Assembly (NCBI RefSeq): GCF_000335475.2
Contig: NZ_ANAH02000001.1
Coordinates: 744,001-808,000, forward strand
From: Cystobacter fuscus DSM 2262
Lineage (GTDB): Bacteria; Myxococcota; Myxococcia; Myxococcales; Myxococcaceae
Length of the DNA: 64,000 bases
Direction: 5' to 3'
The stretch's first letter is position 1. Each line of letters begins with the position of its first letter. The notes under the pieces were generated by a model. The model had not been told where the DNA came from. It worked only from the letters and a program-made list of their open reading frames with translations, and made no database searches. Of this stretch, positions 38,024 through 45,954 are shown one piece after another. The translations under genes and the position numbers were made by a program.

Positions 38024-38887
38024 TCACGGGGGCGACCCAAGCAGGTTTTGAGCCTGCCCTGGTTGCGATGGCGCACCGCTTGCCGGCTGACAACAGTCGG
38101 CCAGCGGCCTTTGCTGCACGCCGGCCTCGCTGCGCCAGCGAATCGAGCGGTCCAGACGCTCATCGCAAGCGTCGAACAGGCCGGCGTCGGTCGTCGCACC
38201 GAAGGGGTTGATTTCGATCAGCACCGCGCGCGCCGCCAGAGGGCTGGGCAAGGGCAAGCAGGCGTCGAAGACAAAGGAAGGCAGCGGCAGCCGCTGCAGC
38301 AATTGCGCGGCCAGTTGCAGCAGCGATGCGATGCCGGTGCGCTGCAACTGCGCGCAAGCGCCGCTGTCCAGCGCCTGCGCATGCCAGTACTGCGTAATGC
38401 CCAGCAACTGGCGTTCATGCACAAAGCAGCGCCATTCCTGCGCCGACGACATCGGCTGCCATTCACGTAGGAAGATCGAGGGCGTCCAGTGGTTCTGCAT
38501 GCAGCGCCGGTAGTCGACGAACATCCGGCGTGAACCCGCGCTCAGCAGCGCGATCGCCTCGGCGCCGCTGTCGGCGCGCCCGCCGCTGAGCACAAAGCGC
38601 TCGGTGTCCTTGGGACTGCGCGAACCGAGACGCACGAAGGCGCCGGCAGGAAACTGTTGCAGCAGGCCGTCCAGTTGAGCCTGCAATGCCGTCAACGGCG
38701 CCGTCCCCACCGCATCGAACAAGCTGGCGGCGATGCCGTTGCGGCGCGCCAGCGCATGCAGTTGCGCCCGCGTCAACTCGATGCCTTGTTGCCGAAACGA
38801 CAACGCCTGCACCTGTGGCGGCCAGCACTCGATCCACGTGCTTCGCTCGACATCAGCTTCAGTGCAGACGGTTGGCAAGAAAGTCAT
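38024..38887 (-). CDS. CDC123 (D123)-like ATP-grasp protein
   Basis: This 287-residue protein has the CDC123 motif set: FVRLGSRSPKDTERF at about 84-98, EWRCFVHERQLLGITQYW at 151-168 and VLIEINPFGATTDAGLFD at 222-239. In eukaryotic CDC123, an eIF2 assembly factor, the matching segments bind ATP and metal. Bacterial relatives are few and their role is not established. It starts inside the SUKH gene (ATG 38887, 29-base overlap), so it is translationally coupled to immunity. In a toxin island it may modify or refold a target, or act as a second immunity or toxin-handling protein; that is inference. Confidence 0.62.
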   Translation of the reverse strand: MTFLPTVCTEADVERSTWIECWPPQVQALSFRQQGIELTRAQLHALARRNGIAASLFDAVGTAPLTALQAQLDGLLQQFPAGAFVRLGSRSPKDTERFVLSGGRADSGAEAIALLSAGSRRMFVDYRRCMQNHWTPSIFLREWQPMSSAQEWRCFVHERQLLGITQYWHAQALDSGACAQLQRTGIASLLQLAAQLLQRLPLPSFVFDACLPLPSPLAARAVLIEINPFGATTDAGLFDACDERLDRSIRWRSEAGVQQRPLADCCQPASGAPSQPGQAQNLLGSPP

Positions 38888-39335
38888 CGAAGCTGTCGGC
38901 GACAAAGCCGACGTTGTCCTCGGTCGGTGTTGTGCCTTCCTCGGCTTCCATTTCGCGCAGCCAGTAAAGCACCTCACCCACCCGCGAACCAGTCGTGCGC
39001 AGCAATAGCAGATTGCCACCCGGGTCGCGTCCGATCGCGACGGTGCCGGACGGCAAGCGGCCGCGAAAATCGACGCGGTTCGCCACCAGAAGGTTCTCCT
39101 CCCGTTCCTCATAAATAGAAAAGAACCAGGACAACAGCGAACTCTTGCCGGCCGCGGCAGCGGCTTGGCTCGCTTGCCAGCTGATGTCGAAGCGGTCCGG
39201 CTCCGGGCGGCCGCCGTTGTGTTGCAGCATGAAGGCGCGATAATCGGCTGGCAGGCGCACACCGAGCTGCTGCTCGGCGTCATCGAGCGCCGAAGTGGCC
39301 AAAGGCCCCAGGTCATCAAGAATCCGTGTGCTCAT
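38859..39335 (-). CDS. SMI1/KNR4 (SUKH) family immunity protein
   Basis: This 158-residue protein has the SUKH signature LDDAEQQLGVRLPADYRAFMLQHNGGRP, cut here to QLGVRLPADYRAFMLQHNGG. A central FFSIYEERE stretch and GTVAIGRDPGGNLLLL follow. SUKH proteins neutralise nuclease toxins of polymorphic toxin systems. The start at 39335 has CAGGAG upstream on its strand and comes 16 bases after the WHH toxin gene stop, the classic toxin-then-immunity order. Confidence 0.88.
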   Translation of the reverse strand: MSTRILDDLGPLATSALDDAEQQLGVRLPADYRAFMLQHNGGRPEPDRFDISWQASQAAAAAGKSSLLSWFFSIYEEREENLLVANRVDFRGRLPSGTVAIGRDPGGNLLLLRTTGSRVGEVLYWLREMEAEEGTTPTEDNVGFVADSFDDFLANRLH

Positions 39336-39351
39336 TGAGGAACTCCTGTGT

Positions 39352-40224
39352 TCAATAGCCTGGGTCGCGCGCCAGTGCGGCGCCGCCGCTGTGCGGCACA
39401 TTGTTGTGCAAGGACGAGGGAATCAACTCCATCGTCACGCCGTCCGGATGGTGATGCCAGGTGTAGCCACGCGGTTCATTGAACTTCTCCACACCGAGAC
39501 GCTCGGCCATCGCCTGTCGTGCGGCCGGGAAGTCGACGCCGTTGTCGCCCTTCATCGGAATCTCCACCCGCGCCGGCAGCTTGTTGCCAGCCGCATCGGT
39601 CAGTTGGTGAGTGTAGTCGGAAAAGTCCGGGTAGCCCTTCTCGAACGGGATGGGCTTGCCACCGGTCACCGATTCGATCGCTTTCAGACGATCCGCGTCC
39701 ATGCCGGATGTGGCGGGATCCCAGGCGCTGTCGCCACGCTCGCCGGCCCAGCCATTGCGCGGTGATTGGGTGCCAAACCGGTTGCCACCAACCGGGCAGC
39801 CGTTGACCAAGCCATCCTCGATGCGCTCCGCTTTGGCCAGAGCCTTGTTCGCGCGTATCGAGGCGGCGTCGCTCTTCAGCGCATTGGTGACGACCTGCTT
39901 GGCGCGCACGAGGTTGTCGGCGATACGCTCCTTCAGCCTGGCCATCTTGGCGAGCAACTCGGCGCCCTTGGCCGTCTTGCCGATTGCATCTCCGGCGTAG
40001 GGAATCATCGAGACCAGCGACATGCCGGCGCCGAACCAGTCACCGCGGGCGGCGCTGAGCAGTGCGCCCGCGGCATCGCTAATCGGCGTCGGGTCGACCA
40101 GGCCCGCGGCATCGAGCGCCGCTTGCGCGATGTCGAGCTGCAACTCACGGCTAGCCGCCTTGGCATCGGCCTGAATTTCGTCGAGCTGTTGTTTGACCTG
40201 CGGGCTGTTGAGACTGGCTCCCAT
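39352..40224 (-). CDS. WHH-type HNH/Endo VII nuclease toxin with pre-toxin domain
   Basis: The 290-residue protein has a hydrophobic pre-toxin-like segment at about 43-82 (PTPISDAAGALLSAARGDWF, MIPYAGDAIGK). The C-terminal nuclease domain is at about 195-290 and carries the WHH motif: RGYTWHHHPDGVTMELIPSS (253-271) and HNNVPHSGG. WHH domains cleave nucleic acids. It lacks a large delivery module such as Rhs repeats or PAAR in the same chain, so delivery must rely on other components. A SUKH immunity gene follows after 16 bases and a small T6SS-linked-type gene precedes it after five bases. Confidence 0.86.
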   Translation of the reverse strand: MGASLNSPQVKQQLDEIQADAKAASRELQLDIAQAALDAAGLVDPTPISDAAGALLSAARGDWFGAGMSLVSMIPYAGDAIGKTAKGAELLAKMARLKERIADNLVRAKQVVTNALKSDAASIRANKALAKAERIEDGLVNGCPVGGNRFGTQSPRNGWAGERGDSAWDPATSGMDADRLKAIESVTGGKPIPFEKGYPDFSDYTHQLTDAAGNKLPARVEIPMKGDNGVDFPAARQAMAERLGVEKFNEPRGYTWHHHPDGVTMELIPSSLHNNVPHSGGAALARDPGY

Positions 40225-40229
40225 GAAGC

Positions 40230-40622
40230 TCAGTCCCCTTCGAACCAGCGCTGCTTGTGCAGCGTCGCTTCAACCGCGCGCCACACCGGCTCGGCCGTGT
40301 TCCTGGCGACGGCCTGCAGCCGCTGATGAGCGGGCAGCGACGTCTCGGTGAGCACAGCATGAATCGCCGGGTGCTCATGAAACTGGGGGCCAAACTCGAA
40401 CATCAGCATCACGAACCCGGCGATGTCGGGCGGGTCGGCCATGCCGTAGCGTTTGGCCGCCGCGCAGGCCTGCCGCAACATCTCTTGCAGCAGCTCGGCT
40501 GGCAGGTCGGCCACCACCGCGGCATGCTCGCTGCGGACCAACCGCTCCAGCGCGGTCAAGAACATCGCCTCGCTGTTCTGCACCATCGCCTGCATCTGCT
40601 CGCGCGAAATCTTCAAACTCAT
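40230..40622 (-). CDS. Small helical protein, resembles genes found beside T6SS effectors
   Basis: This 130-residue protein is mostly helical (MSLKISREQMQAMVQNSEAM, RRYGM-type AAKRYGMADPPDIAGFVMLM). The pattern ISxEQ...AKxYGI...DIxxFVxLMFxFGP resembles a family encoded next to type VI secretion effectors, which I recall but cannot name with certainty. It overlaps the upstream ORF by four bases (ATGA at 40619-40622) and lies five bases before the toxin gene, so it is in the same transcript and could be a chaperone or adaptor. Confidence 0.6.
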   Translation of the reverse strand: MSLKISREQMQAMVQNSEAMFLTALERLVRSEHAAVVADLPAELLQEMLRQACAAAKRYGMADPPDIAGFVMLMFEFGPQFHEHPAIHAVLTETSLPAHQRLQAVARNTAEPVWRAVEATLHKQRWFEGD

Positions 40623-40870
40623 GCGAGTGAGCCCCCAGCACCGCCGCCGGTCGAGCCCGCCAGCGCGCGAGCCGATCTGGCCACCGACTGAGGGCGCAGC
40701 ACGGTCGCGGCATTGCGATGGCTCAGCAGCGGCGTCATGTCGGATTCGAGCATCGCTTGCGCCACCGGTTTGGAGTCACCGATCAACAGCAGCCGCATAG
40801 CGGCGGGCGCGGGGCTTGGCCTTGTCGCTGAACGGCCGAAGCCCAACTCGAAGTCCGAGCATCCTGACAT
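40619..40870 (-). pseudogene. Probable truncated C-terminal part of an upstream island gene
   Basis: The frame codes 83 residues, of which the last 59 (from MRLLLIGDSKPVAQAMLES at 40798) look like a protein tail (LLSHRNAATVLRPQSVARS). The first 24 residues are low-complexity and may not be coding. It is coupled to the next gene by ATGA. I do not recognise a family. Its start falls where the lower-GC composition ends, so it is probably the 3' end of a gene cut off by recombination. Confidence 0.4.
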
Positions 40871-40907
40871 GTTCTCCCCCCTGGTTCAGATGCACATGCC
40901 GCCTGAC

Positions 40908-41140
40908 CACGAGGTTCCATCGCAGGCGGACAAGAAGAACACGGCCCATACGCGAAGGGCCTGATTCACGGAAAGTCAGGGTATGGGACGCACTAAAATC
41001 CGTCAACACGCGCACGATGCTCTGAACATCCCCCCGCCACGCCCGATGAGTTCGAGCGGCGAGTGGGCTGGAAACTCGATCCGGACCTGCGGGCCTTCCT
41101 TACCTGCACTGCAACAGTGCCGAGTTTTTGATCGACCCTG
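40908..41140 (+). pseudogene. Remnant of a plus-strand toxin C-terminus and frameshifted SUKH immunity gene
   Basis: One plus frame ends GPYAKGLIHGKSGYGTH then TAA at 40995-40997, resembling a toxin tail. Downstream, in another frame without a start codon, EHPPATPDEFERRVGWKLDP and DLRAF run from about 41022 to 41097. After a shift of frame near 41099 the continuation is YLHCNSAEFLID. Joined across the shift, this reads as the SUKH N-terminal motif (FERRVGW-LDPDLRAFYLHCNSAEF). The frame then runs into the convergent RND gene end. It is a broken immunity gene; the toxin-tail call is tentative. Confidence 0.5.
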
Positions 41141-43630
41141 TCAGGTCGAGGAAGGCCGGACGTCTTCCTCCGGCTCCACCCCCTCGGGCAGCGGCAGGGA
41201 CGAGAGCACGCCCTCGTCCTCCGCCACGGCGGCCGGCACACGGCGCTCCAGCAGCGCGAGCAGCGAGGGGAAGAGCACCGTCGTCCCCAGGAACGAGCAG
41301 CCCACGCCCAACAGCGCCAGCTCTCCGATGGAGTGCAGCCCCGGGTGGCGCGCCGTGAGCAGCGCGCCGTAGCCCGCCGCGTTGGAGAGCGTGGCCACCA
41401 CCGCCGCCACGCCCGTGGTGCGCACCACGTGGGACAGCGAGCCCGGCCCCTCCTCGCGGTAGCGGTGGTAGAGGTGCACCGCGTTGTCCACGGCGATGGC
41501 CAGCAGGTTGGGCAGCACCACGGCGTTGATGAAGTTGAGCTTGAGCCCGTACAGGTGCATCGCCGCCGGCAGGCACGCGAGCCCCAGGTACAACGGCCCC
41601 GCCACCAACCCCGCCCGGCGCAGGCTGCGCAGGCTCAGGGTGATCATCGCGAACACCGCCAGGCTCGCCGCCAGCAGCAGCCAGGGGCCGTCCTTCTCCA
41701 CCAGATCGAAGATGCGGTAGGCGATGAGGTTCGAGTCGAGCACCTGCACCTCCAGGCCCCGCGCCCGCGCCACCTCGCGCAACTCCTCCATCTGCGCGCC
41801 GAAGCGGTGCAGCGCGTCCGTGTCGGAGAGCGACTCGTTCTTGAAGGCCATCACGAAGCTGCCCTCGCCATCCAGCGCGGTGAAGCGGCGGCGCACCTCC
41901 GCGGGCAACGCCTCCACCCCATAGGGCTTCGCCGCGAGCAGCGCCTCCAGCCGCTCGAGCGCGGGACGCACCTTCTCCGATTCCCGAGCGGCCTCGGGCA
42001 GGCGGTCCACGAAGGCGCGCAGGGTGGCGCGCTCGGCCTCCACGTCCGCGCCCGTGCGCGGCAGGAAGTCGCTGAGCGACGCCACCTCCGAGAAGATGCG
42101 GTCCTCGCCGTGGCGGGCCTCCAGCTCGCGCAGCGCGCTCGCGAGCCGCTCCGCCTGCGCCACGTCCGGCGTGAGGAACACCGTGGGCGCGTGGCGCCGT
42201 CCGAGCTGGGCGATGATGTGGTCGTCCAGCCGGGTGGCGGCAAACTCCCCGCGCAGCTTGCGCATGTCGGGCTCGAAGCCGAGGGACCCCGCCACCGACG
42301 CCGAGTAGGCCACGAGCGCGCATACCCCGACGACCACGGCCACCAGCAGGGACCGGGGCACGGGCCCCCGCGGCGGACGCGGAGGCCGGGCCGGCAGGGG
42401 CTGTGCCGCGCGCAGGGGCCGCAGCCGCTCGGCCAGCGCGATGAGCGAGGGGCCCACCAGGTACGTGGCCAGCACCGTGGACAGCACGCCCGCGGCGGCG
42501 ATCCACCCGAACTGGGCGAAGGCCTGGAACTCGGCGAGCGTGAGCGCGGCGAAGGCGGCGGCGTTGGTGCTGGCCGACGTCAGCGCGCCCGCCCACGTGC
42601 CCTGCACCGCCTCGCGCAGGGCCGCCTCGGCGGGCAGGCCCCGGCGCTCCTCGGCGTAGCGCATCGCCAGGTGCAGGCCGTACTCGATGCCCAGGCCGAT
42701 GAGGATGGCCACGAGGAAGCCGGTGATGATGTTGAGGTAGCCGATGGTCACCTGCACCATCGCGAACGTGACGAGCAGGCCCACGCCCACGGGCGCTCCC
42801 ACCACCAGCAGCGCCGTGAGGCGCCGGCACGACACCGCGACGATGAGCGCCGCGATGATGCCCGACAAGAGCGAGGCGCGCGTGAGGTCCTCGCGCATCC
42901 GCCGGTCCTCCTCCAGCCGCAACACGTGCGCGCCCGTCGCGTCCGTCTTCACCCCGGCGAAGCCACGCGCCACCTCGGCGCTCGTCTCCCGCACGCGCGT
43001 CACCAGCCGCTGGGCGAAGACCAGGTCTCCCGCGAGCCCCGCCGGCTTCACGAACAGGTACAGCTCCCGCCCATCCGGAGAGCTCAGGTACTCGCTCACC
43101 CCGAGCTTCGGCGCGTGCCGACGGGCAACCTCCTCGAACGACAGGGGCGGCGTGGTCTCCGCCCCCAGGTCCACGTAGAGCGGGTTGGCGGCGCGCTTGT
43201 GCTGCCGCACGGCCTCCTCCAGGTCCTTGCGCAGCGCCTGGAGCTTCGGCGCGGAGAGCAACAGGAGGGCCCGGTCCGAGAAGAAGCGCGTGTCATAGCG
43301 GTACTCGACGTAGCGCACCTCCTCCAGCGCCTCGAGCCGGGGCGCCAGCGCCTGGGCGAAGCGGCGCAGCTCCTCGGGGGAGGCCCCCATGGCGCGCAGG
43401 ACGAGGTACCCATCGCCTCCGGCCTTCCGGGACACGGCCTCCAGGTCGCGCACCTCCACGGTGTTCGCCGGGAGCAGCTCCACGAACGAGCCATGGAAGC
43501 CCAGGCGCGAGGCCAGCAGCCCCGCCAGCAGCGCCACGGCCAGGACTCCCGCCAGGACCCGCCCGGGGTGGCGGTAGGACAACCGGGTGAAGTGCTCCAT
43601 CCCCTTGCCGACATCCACTCGAAAGCGCAC
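41141..43630 (-). CDS. RND/MMPL superfamily transporter
   Basis: The 829-residue protein has two copies of the RND layout: one helix, a large extracytoplasmic loop, then five clustered helices. The helix clusters are near 255-410 and 640-790. VAILIGLGIEYGLHLAMRY and LAIAVDNAVHLYHRYREEG are the matching helix-4 motifs with acidic residues for proton coupling. It resembles MMPL/hopanoid-type exporters of lipids. The start is a GTG at 43630; an ATG at 43600 (MEHFTRLSYRHPGR) is an alternative. The C-terminal tail is Glu-rich and ends at the edge of the toxin island. Confidence 0.9.
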   Translation of the reverse strand: MRFRVDVGKGMEHFTRLSYRHPGRVLAGVLAVALLAGLLASRLGFHGSFVELLPANTVEVRDLEAVSRKAGGDGYLVLRAMGASPEELRRFAQALAPRLEALEEVRYVEYRYDTRFFSDRALLLLSAPKLQALRKDLEEAVRQHKRAANPLYVDLGAETTPPLSFEEVARRHAPKLGVSEYLSSPDGRELYLFVKPAGLAGDLVFAQRLVTRVRETSAEVARGFAGVKTDATGAHVLRLEEDRRMREDLTRASLLSGIIAALIVAVSCRRLTALLVVGAPVGVGLLVTFAMVQVTIGYLNIITGFLVAILIGLGIEYGLHLAMRYAEERRGLPAEAALREAVQGTWAGALTSASTNAAAFAALTLAEFQAFAQFGWIAAAGVLSTVLATYLVGPSLIALAERLRPLRAAQPLPARPPRPPRGPVPRSLLVAVVVGVCALVAYSASVAGSLGFEPDMRKLRGEFAATRLDDHIIAQLGRRHAPTVFLTPDVAQAERLASALRELEARHGEDRIFSEVASLSDFLPRTGADVEAERATLRAFVDRLPEAARESEKVRPALERLEALLAAKPYGVEALPAEVRRRFTALDGEGSFVMAFKNESLSDTDALHRFGAQMEELREVARARGLEVQVLDSNLIAYRIFDLVEKDGPWLLLAASLAVFAMITLSLRSLRRAGLVAGPLYLGLACLPAAMHLYGLKLNFINAVVLPNLLAIAVDNAVHLYHRYREEGPGSLSHVVRTTGVAAVVATLSNAAGYGALLTARHPGLHSIGELALLGVGCSFLGTTVLFPSLLALLERRVPAAVAEDEGVLSSLPLPEGVEPEEDVRPSST

Positions 43631-43800
43631 GACTCCTCACAGATGATGGGGTGGGCCCCGGCTCTGGCACACGGCTGCTACCGCGTTGTGTCATGAATGA
43701 CTCCGCCCCCCAAGAGTCCTGGTCTTCCGTTAATACTTCTTAAAACCCCGAGCCTGCCTGCTTGCTCCTCCCCCCGGAGCACTCCCCCCGAGGTCCGCCG

Positions 43801-44400
43801 ATGAATCAGTCCCTGCCGCTCGTCGTTCTCGTCCGCCACGGAGAAACCGCGTGGAGCCGCACCGGCCACCACACGGGCCGCACGGACCTGCCCCTGCTGG
43901 AAGAAGGGCGGCAAATGGCGCTCAAGCTGCGCGAGCCCCTGCGCCAGTGGGACTTCGCCGCCGTGTGGACCAGTCCCCTGCGCCGGGCGATCGACACGTG
44001 CGAATTGGCCAACCAGGGCCACGGCGCCGAGCAGCGCGCGGACCTGACGGAGTGGGACTACGGCACCTTCGAGGGCAAGACCAAGGCGGAGATCCGCGCC
44101 CTGGATCCGGACTGGGTCATCTGGAAGAAGGGCGTGCCGGGCGGAGAGAAGATCAAGGACGTGGGCCTGCGCGCCGACCGCATCATCGCCGGCATCTACA
44201 AGGCCAAGGGCCCCGTGCTCCTCTTCTCCCACGGCCACCTGCTGCGCGTGCTCACCGCGCGCTGGCTGGGCCTGGCGCCCACCGACGGACGCCTCTTCGT
44301 GCTGGGCACCGGCTCCATCAGCGTGCTCACCGTCCACCAGGATGACGCCAACCAGCCCGTCATCCAGCGCTGGAACGACACGCACCACCTCAACAAGTGA
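43801..44400 (+). CDS. Histidine phosphatase family protein (phosphoglycerate-mutase-like)
   Basis: This 199-residue enzyme has the phosphohistidine motif LVRHGETAWSRTGHHTGRTD near its N-terminus. The second catalytic His is in VLLFSHGHLLRVLTARWLGL, and TEWDYGTFEGKTKAEI is typical of broad-specificity members. The ATG at 43801 follows GAGGT. It is a cofactor-independent-of-name, branch-1 phosphatase of unknown substrate. A small hairpin follows its stop, before the RCC1 lipoprotein gene. Confidence 0.9.
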   Translation: MNQSLPLVVLVRHGETAWSRTGHHTGRTDLPLLEEGRQMALKLREPLRQWDFAAVWTSPLRRAIDTCELANQGHGAEQRADLTEWDYGTFEGKTKAEIRALDPDWVIWKKGVPGGEKIKDVGLRADRIIAGIYKAKGPVLLFSHGHLLRVLTARWLGLAPTDGRLFVLGTGSISVLTVHQDDANQPVIQRWNDTHHLNK

Positions 44401-44405
44401 CCTCC

Positions 44406-44423
44406 GGGACGGCCCCCCGTCCC
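44406..44423 (+). terminator. Weak hairpin after the phosphatase gene
   Basis: GGGACGG (44406-44412) and CCGTCCC (44417-44423) make a 7-bp GC stem with loop CCCC, immediately downstream of the phosphatase stop. No T-run follows, so termination would be partial. Confidence 0.4.
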
Positions 44424-44463
44424 CTTGCGCCCCGAAGACGCGCCCTGTTACAAGCGCGCCCAC

Positions 44464-45954
44464 ATGTCGATATTGCGAGTCAATTTCAACTCCCGCCCCT
44501 TCCCCCTCCTGCTGCTGGCGCTGCTGGGGGCGTGTGGAACGAGGGAGGAGGACCCGCCGGAGACAGACACGCAAGCGCCTCGCATCACGCTCACCACGCC
44601 AGGGGACGCGTCGCGCGTGGCGCTCGCGCGCTTCCAGGTGGCGGGCACGGTGGAGGATGACTCGGGGCTCGCGGAGCTGAGCTGGCGGCTCAACGAGGGC
44701 GAGCCGGTGGCGCTCGGCGCGGAGGGCGGGCAGCGGCGGGCACTGGACTTCGAGCTCCAGCCGCGTCCGGGCCGCAACGTCCTGGTGGTGCACGCGCGCG
44801 ACACGCGGGGCAACGAGGCGACGTCCTCGGTGGGCTTCACCTTCGGCAACCAGACGGGCGCGGGAGCGCTGCACGGGGGCGCGGTGCGCGACGGCGTCCT
44901 CTACAGCTGGGGACGCAACAACCGGGGGCAGCTCGGGCTCGGGAGCACCACGAACAGCAAGAGCCCGGTGAAGGTGGAGGGGCTGACGGACGTGGCCGCC
45001 ATCGCCTTCGCCCAGAACGACTCCCTGGCGATTCAGCGGGACGGCTCGGTGTGGACGTGGGGAGACAACGCGAGCGGCCAGCTCGGCCAGGCGGCGCCCG
45101 GCGCGTCCGACACGACGGTGCGCCTGGTGCCCACGCGCGTGCCCGGCATCTCCGACGCGGTGGCCGCCGCGGTGGGCTACAGGCACATGCTGGTGCTGCA
45201 CCGGGACGGGCACGTGTCCGCCTTCGGCGAGAACGGCAACGGCCAGCTCGGCGACGGCACCACCACGGATCGGCACTTCCCCGTGCCCGTCTCCGGGCTC
45301 ACCGACGTCGTCCGGGTCATCGGCGGCTCGCAGCACTCGGCCGCGGTGCGCGCCGACGGCACCGTCTGGGTGTGGGGCAACAATGGCTATGGCAACCTCG
45401 GCCTCGGCACCCACGACGACGAGCCCCACGCCACGCCCACGCGCGTGCCCGGCCTCACCGGCGTGGTGGACCTCGCCAACGGGCGCGACCACCTGCTCGC
45501 CCTGCACGAGGACGGCACGGTGTCCGCCTGGGGCCTCAACGCCAGCGGCCAGCTCGGCGATGGGCAGCCAGGCGCGGAGGACCAGCGCGACAGTCCCGTC
45601 CAGGTCCAGGGCCTCACGGAGGCCACCGCCGTCTTCGCCCAGGGCACCATGAGCTTCGCCCTCCGGCGCGACGGCACGCTGTGGGGCTGGGGCGAGAACG
45701 TCAATGGACAGCTCGGCACGGGAGACACCACCCGGGCCTCCGTGCCCACCACCCCGGTGCTGCTGCGCGTGGAGCCCCCCGAGCCCCTCACCGGCCTGGA
45801 CGACGTGAGCCCCGGCGCCACCCATGTCATCGCCCACCACCGGGACGGGCTGCTGTTCGCCTGGGGCTGGAGCGTGGGAGGCTCGCTGGGCGGTGGCTCG
45901 GACCAGTTGGAGCAGTGGGCCTATCCCCTGCCCCAGCAGGTGGTGTTGCCATGA
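44464..45954 (+). CDS. RCC1-repeat beta-propeller lipoprotein (first copy)
   Basis: This 496-residue protein has a lipobox signal (LLLALLGACGTRE). An Ig-like segment follows at about 38-125 (APRITLTTPGDASRVALARF, DDSGLAELSWRLN). About seven RCC1-type blades complete it, each with a version of VWTWGDNASGQLGQ or VSAFGENGNGQLGDG. It is probably a seven-bladed propeller anchored to the outer membrane, acting as a binding platform. The ATG at 44464 gives the lipoprotein signal. Its end overlaps the second RCC1 gene by four bases. Confidence 0.87.
   Translation: MSILRVNFNSRPFPLLLLALLGACGTREEDPPETDTQAPRITLTTPGDASRVALARFQVAGTVEDDSGLAELSWRLNEGEPVALGAEGGQRRALDFELQPRPGRNVLVVHARDTRGNEATSSVGFTFGNQTGAGALHGGAVRDGVLYSWGRNNRGQLGLGSTTNSKSPVKVEGLTDVAAIAFAQNDSLAIQRDGSVWTWGDNASGQLGQAAPGASDTTVRLVPTRVPGISDAVAAAVGYRHMLVLHRDGHVSAFGENGNGQLGDGTTTDRHFPVPVSGLTDVVRVIGGSQHSAAVRADGTVWVWGNNGYGNLGLGTHDDEPHATPTRVPGLTGVVDLANGRDHLLALHEDGTVSAWGLNASGQLGDGQPGAEDQRDSPVQVQGLTEATAVFAQGTMSFALRRDGTLWGWGENVNGQLGTGDTTRASVPTTPVLLRVEPPEPLTGLDDVSPGATHVIAHHRDGLLFAWGWSVGGSLGGGSDQLEQWAYPLPQQVVLP

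Larger units (their letters stand above)
38018..41140. other. Lower-GC polymorphic toxin/immunity island
   Basis: Between the trpA stop and the end of the RND gene lies about 3.1 kb whose base composition and codon use differ from the flanks. Hand counts of single 60-base lines give about 58-70% GC here, against about 68-77% in trp genes. All convincing genes in it are on the minus strand: a truncated ORF, a T6SS-associated-type small protein, a WHH nuclease toxin, a SUKH immunity protein and a CDC123-like protein. At its right edge lie plus-strand remnants of another toxin/immunity pair. No transposase, integrase or terminal repeat was found. Acquisition by transfer is the likely origin, possibly from another proteobacterium. 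Confidence 0.75.

Noticed and set aside
38888-39319. N-terminal extension of the CDC123-like frame through the SUKH gene
   Set aside because: This part is out of frame with a clear SUKH coding sequence and has a Cys/Arg-rich shadow composition, so the gene start was set at 38887.
40713-40964. Plus-strand 83-codon open frame at the island edge
   Set aside because: It lies antisense to the coupled minus-strand ORF for most of its length and shows no motif.
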